Of a stretch of 64,000 bases of DNA, positions 60,138 to 64,000 are shown one piece after another. A program made the position numbers and the translations under genes. The stretch is from Oxalobacteraceae bacterium OTU3CAMAD1 (GTDB lineage Bacteria; Pseudomonadota; Gammaproteobacteria; Burkholderiales; Burkholderiaceae_D): the NCBI GenBank assembly GCA_024123915.1, contig CP099650.1:6572001-6636000 (forward strand). The letters run 5' to 3'. The notes beneath the pieces were generated by a model, which worked only from the letters and a program-made list of their open reading frames with translations, did not search any database and was not told the DNA's origin. Positions within the stretch are counted from its first letter, which is position 1, and each line of letters opens with the position of its first letter.

Positions 60138-60551
60138 ATGAAAAAAATCGTTATCTCGCTCGCCCTGTCCGCAGTGGCCATGGCCTCCTTCGCCCTGTCG
60201 GCGTCGGCGGAAACCGTCGTCATCGTCAGCCAGAAAAATCCAGCCACCCGCATGTTCTCGGAACAGGCGTCGCAGTTCTTCCTTGGTAAATCGACGTTGT
60301 TTACGCCGATCGACCAGGCCGAGGGTTCGCCGATCCGCGCCGACTTCTATCGCAAGGTCGCCGACAAGGACGCAGCGCAGGTCAAGGCGCTGTGGTCCAA
60401 GCTGGTCTTCACCGGCAAGGGCACGCCGCCGAAGGAATACGCCGGCAACGCCGAAGTGAAAAAGGCGGTTGCCGCCGACCCCAAGGCAATCGGTTATATT
60501 GACAAGTCGGCAGTGGACGATACCGTCAAGGTGATTCTGACGTTGCCTTAA
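60138..60551 (+). CDS. Small PstS-like periplasmic binding protein
   Basis: The 137-residue precursor has a signal peptide (cleavage SASA-ETVV near residue 24) and then resembles one lobe of phosphate-type binding proteins: VVIVSQKNPATRMFSEQASQ, FFLGKSTLFTPIDQAEGSP, ALWSKLVFTGKGTPPKEYAG and AIGYIDKSAVDDTVKVIL. Such one-lobe proteins cannot form the usual two-lobe clamp alone, so it may serve a sensor rather than a transporter. The gene lies between a porin and a histidine kinase, all in one direction. Confidence 0.82.
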   Translation: MKKIVISLALSAVAMASFALSASAETVVIVSQKNPATRMFSEQASQFFLGKSTLFTPIDQAEGSPIRADFYRKVADKDAAQVKALWSKLVFTGKGTPPKEYAGNAEVKKAVAADPKAIGYIDKSAVDDTVKVILTLP

Positions 60552-60562
60552 TCCTCAACCCT

Positions 60563-60595
60563 CATGCCGGGACGGCGGACCGCTGCCCCGGCATG
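60563..60595 (+). terminator. Hairpin between the binding-protein and kinase genes
   Basis: CATGCCGGG (60563-60571) pairs with CCCGGCATG (60587-60595), with an inner GCGG/CCGC pairing. No T-run follows. It may lower kinase expression relative to the porin and binding protein. Confidence 0.55.
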
Positions 60596-60623
60596 ATGAA
60601 GCGACCTTTGTGAGCCGACTATT

Positions 60624-62267
60624 GTGAGCCTCTCGCTGCGCGCCAAATTCTTGCTGCTTAGTGCCGTGATCCAGGCGCTGGTGGTCGGCCTGCTGATATG
60701 GAATAGCATCCGGCTGATGAACCATGCGGTCGGCACCAACGCCGAGCGGGTCGCGCAGGAATATGCGGTCACGCTCAACCTCTCCCTCAGCCCCTACGCC
60801 ACGCGCGGCCGCCTGCCGGAACTGAGCGGCTATCTGGCCGAAATGCTGGCCGATCCCGAAGACAGCCTGCTGCGCTATCTGCTGATACTCGACGAGAACG
60901 AACAACCGATCATCGAAGTGGGCAAGCGCAATGAGCCGCTGCCCGCGATCCTCAAACAAGGCGGCGGCACCAGCTTCAAGGGCGTCCACACCGTCATCAA
61001 CGACGCGACCTTGCATGCGCGTTCGCCGCTGCTGCTGCAAGGTAGCCGCATCGGCAGCATCAACTTCGGCCTCACCACGGAAGATCTGAAACACGCGCGC
61101 GACAAGGTCATGCTGCAGGGCGGCGTGATCTCGCTGGCCGGCCTGGCCTTCGGGCTGCTGCTGTTCTACGCCTTCACCCACGGCATCGGCCGCCGGCTGC
61201 GCGCGCTGATGGGGCAATCCGCGCAAATGGAACTGGGCGACTACAGCAAGGCGCTGGCGGTTGACGGCGACGACGAAATCGCCGCCTTCGCGCGCGCGCT
61301 CAACACGATGAGCGCGGCGCTGCGCGAACGCATCGCGCAGCTGGAGCATTCGGAGCTGCGCCTGTCGGAAGCCAAGCGCGATCTGAAAGACCTGAACGTC
61401 TCGCTGGAGAGCCGCGTGACCGAGCGCTCGGCCGCGCTGGAACGCGCCAACGCCGACTTGAGCGCCGCCTTGTCCACCTTGCAGCGCACGCAGGTCGAGC
61501 TGCTGGCGTCGGAGAAAATGGCCTCGCTCGGATCGCTGGTGGCGGGCATCGCGCACGAACTCAATACGCCGATCGGCAACAGCCTGCTGGCATCGACCTC
61601 GCTGCGCGACCGCGTCGAGGATTTCGAAAGCCATGTCGCGGCCGGCGCGCTGCGCCGCTCGGAGTTGATTGTGCATCTGGAGGAGGTGCGCACCGCCAGC
61701 CAGCTGATATCGAACTCGCTGCACAAGGCGGCGGAGCTGATCTCATCGTTCAAGCAGATCGCGGTCGACCAGACCAACGACCAGCGCCGCGAGTTCGACC
61801 TGCAGGAGGCGGTGCGCGACACCATCGCCACCTATACGCCGCGTTTGCGCCGGGCCGGGTGCGAGGTGGTGCTGGAGATACAGGAAGGACTGCGCTTCGA
61901 CTCGTACCCGGGCGGGCTGTATCAGGTCCTGAATAATTTGATGAACAACGCACTCAATCACGCGTTCGAGGCCGGCCGGAGCGGGACCATCACCGTGCAC
62001 GCGGAAGCGGCTGCGGACGGCATGGTGGCGCTGACGTTCAGCGACGACGGCGTCGGCATGACGGACGAAGTATTGCGGCGGGTGTTCGATCCGTTTTTCA
62101 CCACGCGCATGGGACAGGGCGGGACGGGTTTGGGTATGCACATCGTGTACAACATCGTCAACGCGGCGCTGGGTGGGCGCATCACGGTATCGTCGGCGCC
62201 GGGAGCGGGAACGTCGGTGCGGATGCTGTTGCCGCGTTCCGCGCCGCAGCGGGACGCAAGCCGCTAA
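60624..62267 (+). CDS. Sensor histidine kinase with periplasmic domain and HAMP
   Basis: The 547-residue protein starts at a GTG. Two membrane helices (about 8-28 and 168-188) flank a periplasmic sensor domain of about 140 residues. A HAMP (about 190-245), a coiled coil (LEHSELRLSEAKRDLKDLNV) and a HisKA domain follow, with the phosphoacceptor His in GIAHELNTPIGNSL near residue 312. The HATPase part has LNNLMNNALNHAFEAG, FSDDGVGMTDE and GTGLGMHIVYNIV. No response regulator is adjacent. With the preceding small binding protein it may sense a periplasmic solute. The gene ends before repeat copy 8. Confidence 0.87.
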   Translation: MSLSLRAKFLLLSAVIQALVVGLLIWNSIRLMNHAVGTNAERVAQEYAVTLNLSLSPYATRGRLPELSGYLAEMLADPEDSLLRYLLILDENEQPIIEVGKRNEPLPAILKQGGGTSFKGVHTVINDATLHARSPLLLQGSRIGSINFGLTTEDLKHARDKVMLQGGVISLAGLAFGLLLFYAFTHGIGRRLRALMGQSAQMELGDYSKALAVDGDDEIAAFARALNTMSAALRERIAQLEHSELRLSEAKRDLKDLNVSLESRVTERSAALERANADLSAALSTLQRTQVELLASEKMASLGSLVAGIAHELNTPIGNSLLASTSLRDRVEDFESHVAAGALRRSELIVHLEEVRTASQLISNSLHKAAELISSFKQIAVDQTNDQRREFDLQEAVRDTIATYTPRLRRAGCEVVLEIQEGLRFDSYPGGLYQVLNNLMNNALNHAFEAGRSGTITVHAEAAADGMVALTFSDDGVGMTDEVLRRVFDPFFTTRMGQGGTGLGMHIVYNIVNAALGGRITVSSAPGAGTSVRMLLPRSAPQRDASR

Positions 62268-62286
62268 CGCACGCAAAAATCTGAAA

Positions 62287-62383
62287 CACGTAGGGCGGAT
62301 TAGGCGGAACGCCGTAATCGGCCATGCATGCGCCGCCGGAACGCATACATGGCCGATTACGCTGCGCTAATCCGCCCTACGTG
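62287..62383. repeat. Interspersed palindromic repeat, copy 8
   Basis: Full copy between the convergent kinase and secA genes. The left arm has the GGCGGAACGCC loop and the right arm the GCGCAGC loop; inner ends carry GGCCATGCATGC. Confidence 0.9.
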
Positions 62384-62392
62384 TATCCTAAA

Positions 62393-62421
62393 AAAAACCG
62401 GAGCGCTCGGCTCCGGTTTTT
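62393..62421. terminator. Bidirectional rho-independent terminator
   Basis: AAAAACCGGAGC (62393-62404) pairs perfectly with GCTCCGGTTTTT (62410-62421) around a 5-base loop. T-runs flank it on both strands, so it can end secA from the right and the kinase transcript from the left. Confidence 0.92.
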
Positions 62422-62425
62422 GTTT

Positions 62426-64000
62426 TTACGCCAGCTTGCCGTGGCAGGCTTTGTACTTCTTGCCGCTGCCGCATGGGCAGGGGTCGTTGCGTCCGACCTT
62501 CAGGCCCAGCTCCATCAACTGCTCGCCGCTCAGGCCTTGCAGCTCCGGCGGCAGGCCGCCCAGATTCGACGCCGCCTGTGGCGCCAACAACTCTTCCGGC
62601 GCCGCGTTCGGGTTGAAGTCCGCGTGCTGGTAGCTCACGTTCTCCACGTGCGATTGCTGCATCGCCGCTTCGGCCGCGTCGATCTCTTCGCGCGACTGGA
62701 TCCGTACCGTCATGATCAACTTGACCACTTCGTTCTTGATCATCTCCAGCATCTGGCCGAACAGCTCAAACGCTTCGCGCTTGTATTCCTGCTTCGGATT
62801 CTTCTGCGCATAACCGCGCAGGTGGATACCCTGGCGCAGGTGATCCAGCGCGGCCAGGTGCTCGCGCCAGTGGCTGTCGACGCTTTGCAGCATGACGTTG
62901 CGCTCGAAGCCGCCGAACGATTCCTTGCCGACGATATCGATCTTGGCCTGGTACACCGCGTCGGCCGCAGCCAGCACGCGTTCCAGGATGTCTTCGTCGT
63001 TCAGGTTCTGCTCGGACTCCAGCATCGCCGTCAGCGGCACGTCGATCTGCCATTCCGACGCCAGCGCCGCTTCCAGGCCCTTGACGTTCCACTGCTCCTC
63101 GACCGATTCGGCCGGCACGTATTCGCGTACCAGGTCGGTGAAGGCGCCGTGGCGCAGCGATTCGATCAGTTCCGAGATATCGGTGGTTTCCAGCAGTTCG
63201 TTACGCTGCTGGTAAATGACTTTACGCTGGTCGTTGGCGACGTCGTCGTACTCGAGCAGCTGCTTACGGATGTCGAAGTTGCGCGCCTCGACCTTGCGCT
63301 GCGCCGATTCGATCGAACGCGAGACGATGCCCGCTTCAATCGGTTCGCCTTCCGGCATCTTCAAACGGTCCATGATGGCGCGCACGCGGTCGCCCGCGAA
63401 GATGCGCAGCAGCTGGTCGTCGAGCGACAGGAAGAAACGCGACATGCCCGGGTCACCCTGGCGCGCGGCGCGGCCGCGCAGCTGGTTGTCGACGCGGCGC
63501 GATTCGTGGCGTTCGGTGCCGACGATATGCAGACCGCCGGCGGCGACCACCTGCTCGTGCAAGGCTTGCCAGCCGTCGCGCATCGCCTTCGCTTGCGCCG
63601 CTTTGTCGGCGTCGCTCAGGTCCGGATTGGCTTCGATGAACTGGATCTGCTTCTCGACGTTACCACCGAGGACAATGTCGGTACCGCGACCGGCCATGTT
63701 GGTGGCGATGGTGATCGCTTTCGGGCTACCCGCCTGCGCGATGATTTCCGCTTCGCGGGCGTGCTGCTTGGCGTTCAGGACGTTGTGCGGCAGGCCGCCC
63801 TTGGTCAGGATGCCCGACAACAGCTCCGAGTTTTCGATCGAGGTGGTACCGACCAGCACCGGTTGGCCGCGATCGTAGCATTCGCGGATTTCCAGCATCA
63901 TGGCGTTGTACTTCTCGGCCGCCGATTTATAGACCTGGTCCTGGCGGTCCTTGCGCTGCGAAGGACGGTTCGGTGGAATGACGACGGTTTCGAGGCCGTA
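62426..64000 (-). CDS. secA: Preprotein translocase ATPase SecA, C-terminal 524 residues (cut by window edge)
   Basis: SecA drives protein export through SecYEG. The visible part starts with [20 protein letters not shown] and contains [34 protein letters not shown] and [13 protein letters not shown] (nucleotide-binding domain 2), the helical scaffold and wing domains, and the C-terminal zinc motif [20 protein letters not shown] linker with [13 protein letters not shown] precedes it. The N-terminal third including Walker A lies beyond the right edge. A bidirectional terminator follows the stop at once. Confidence 0.97.
   Translation of the reverse strand, partial: YGLETVVIPPNRPSQRKDRQDQVYKSAAEKYNAMMLEIRECYDRGQPVLVGTTSIENSELLSGILTKGGLPHNVLNAKQHAREAEIIAQAGSPKAITIATNMAGRGTDIVLGGNVEKQIQFIEANPDLSDADKAAQAKAMRDGWQALHEQVVAAGGLHIVGTERHESRRVDNQLRGRAARQGDPGMSRFFLSLDDQLLRIFAGDRVRAIMDRLKMPEGEPIEAGIVSRSIESAQRKVEARNFDIRKQLLEYDDVANDQRKVIYQQRNELLETTDISELIESLRHGAFTDLVREYVPAESVEEQWNVKGLEAALASEWQIDVPLTAMLESEQNLNDEDILERVLAAADAVYQAKIDIVGKESFGGFERNVMLQSVDSHWREHLAALDHLRQGIHLRGYAQKNPKQEYKREAFELFGQMLEMIKNEVVKLIMTVRIQSREEIDAAEAAMQQSHVENVSYQHADFNPNAAPEELLAPQAASNLGGLPPELQGLSGEQLMELGLKVGRNDPCPCGSGKKYKACHGKLA

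Noticed and set aside
655..62383. Repeated palindromes read as a CRISPR array
   Set aside because: Copies are spread over 60 kb at single places, with no regular spacers and no cas genes.

Overview
The window looks like a chromosomal segment of a high-GC betaproteobacterium, most likely an Oxalobacteraceae member of the Massilia/Duganella/Janthinobacterium group. The main evidence is the conserved Burkholderiales block pilB-pilC-(kinase)-pilD-coaE-zapD-yacG ... mutT-DUF815-argJ ... secA at 46.9-64 kb, together with two large TonB-dependent receptors. The assignment rests on gene order and protein character only. I see no rRNA, tRNA, CRISPR array, prophage, integrase or intact insertion sequence.

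The left two thirds (about 1-40.5 kb) is dominated by recovery and breakdown of nucleic acids, nucleosides and purines. A leftward deo operon (xapA, deoB, deoC, a tandem ALDH16-type aldehyde dehydrogenase, deoA) faces a pseudouridine pair (HTH-PfkB kinase psuK, psuG) and a LysR regulator. After an insert for pyroglutamyl peptides (pcp, DUF969, DUF979) come a TonB-dependent receptor and a complete BMP-type nucleoside ABC transporter (15.1-19.8 kb). A DeoR-family regulator stands next to a secreted S1/P1 nuclease, a secreted two-HKD phospholipase D-family protein and a lipoprotein 5'-nucleotidase. After a 1147-residue Oar-like TonB receptor, a leftward purine operon follows: puuE (allantoinase), xdhA, xdhB, xdhC, guaD and an exported adenosine deaminase, with hiuH divergent. 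Read together, the genes could cut extracellular nucleic acid to nucleotides, then nucleosides, import these, split them by phosphorolysis, and send deoxyribose to acetaldehyde/acetate and purine bases to urate and allantoate. Urate oxidase and OHCU decarboxylase are not in the window.

Between 19.8 and 22.2 kb is a scarred stretch. It holds a higBA toxin-antitoxin pair whose antitoxin has lost its HTH half, a c-type cytochrome and a NudK-like NUDIX hydrolase, and decayed fragments of a second cytochrome and a second NUDIX gene in the same order.

The right third (40.7-64 kb) is more ordinary: a TPR-methyltransferase, an M20 peptidase, an unrecognised membrane-protein/secreted-protein pair, a CorC-type transporter, the pilus assembly and peptidase genes, coaE, zapD, yacG, an ECF sigma/anti-sigma pair with a DUF3455 lipoprotein, mutT, a DUF815 ATPase, argJ, a porin/binding-protein/histidine-kinase cluster and the 3' part of secA.

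A palindromic interspersed repeat of about 97 bp occurs eight times as a two-armed copy and twice as a single arm or decayed copy. It has two distinguishable half types, always paired one of each, and in two places it supplies the stop codon of the neighbouring gene.
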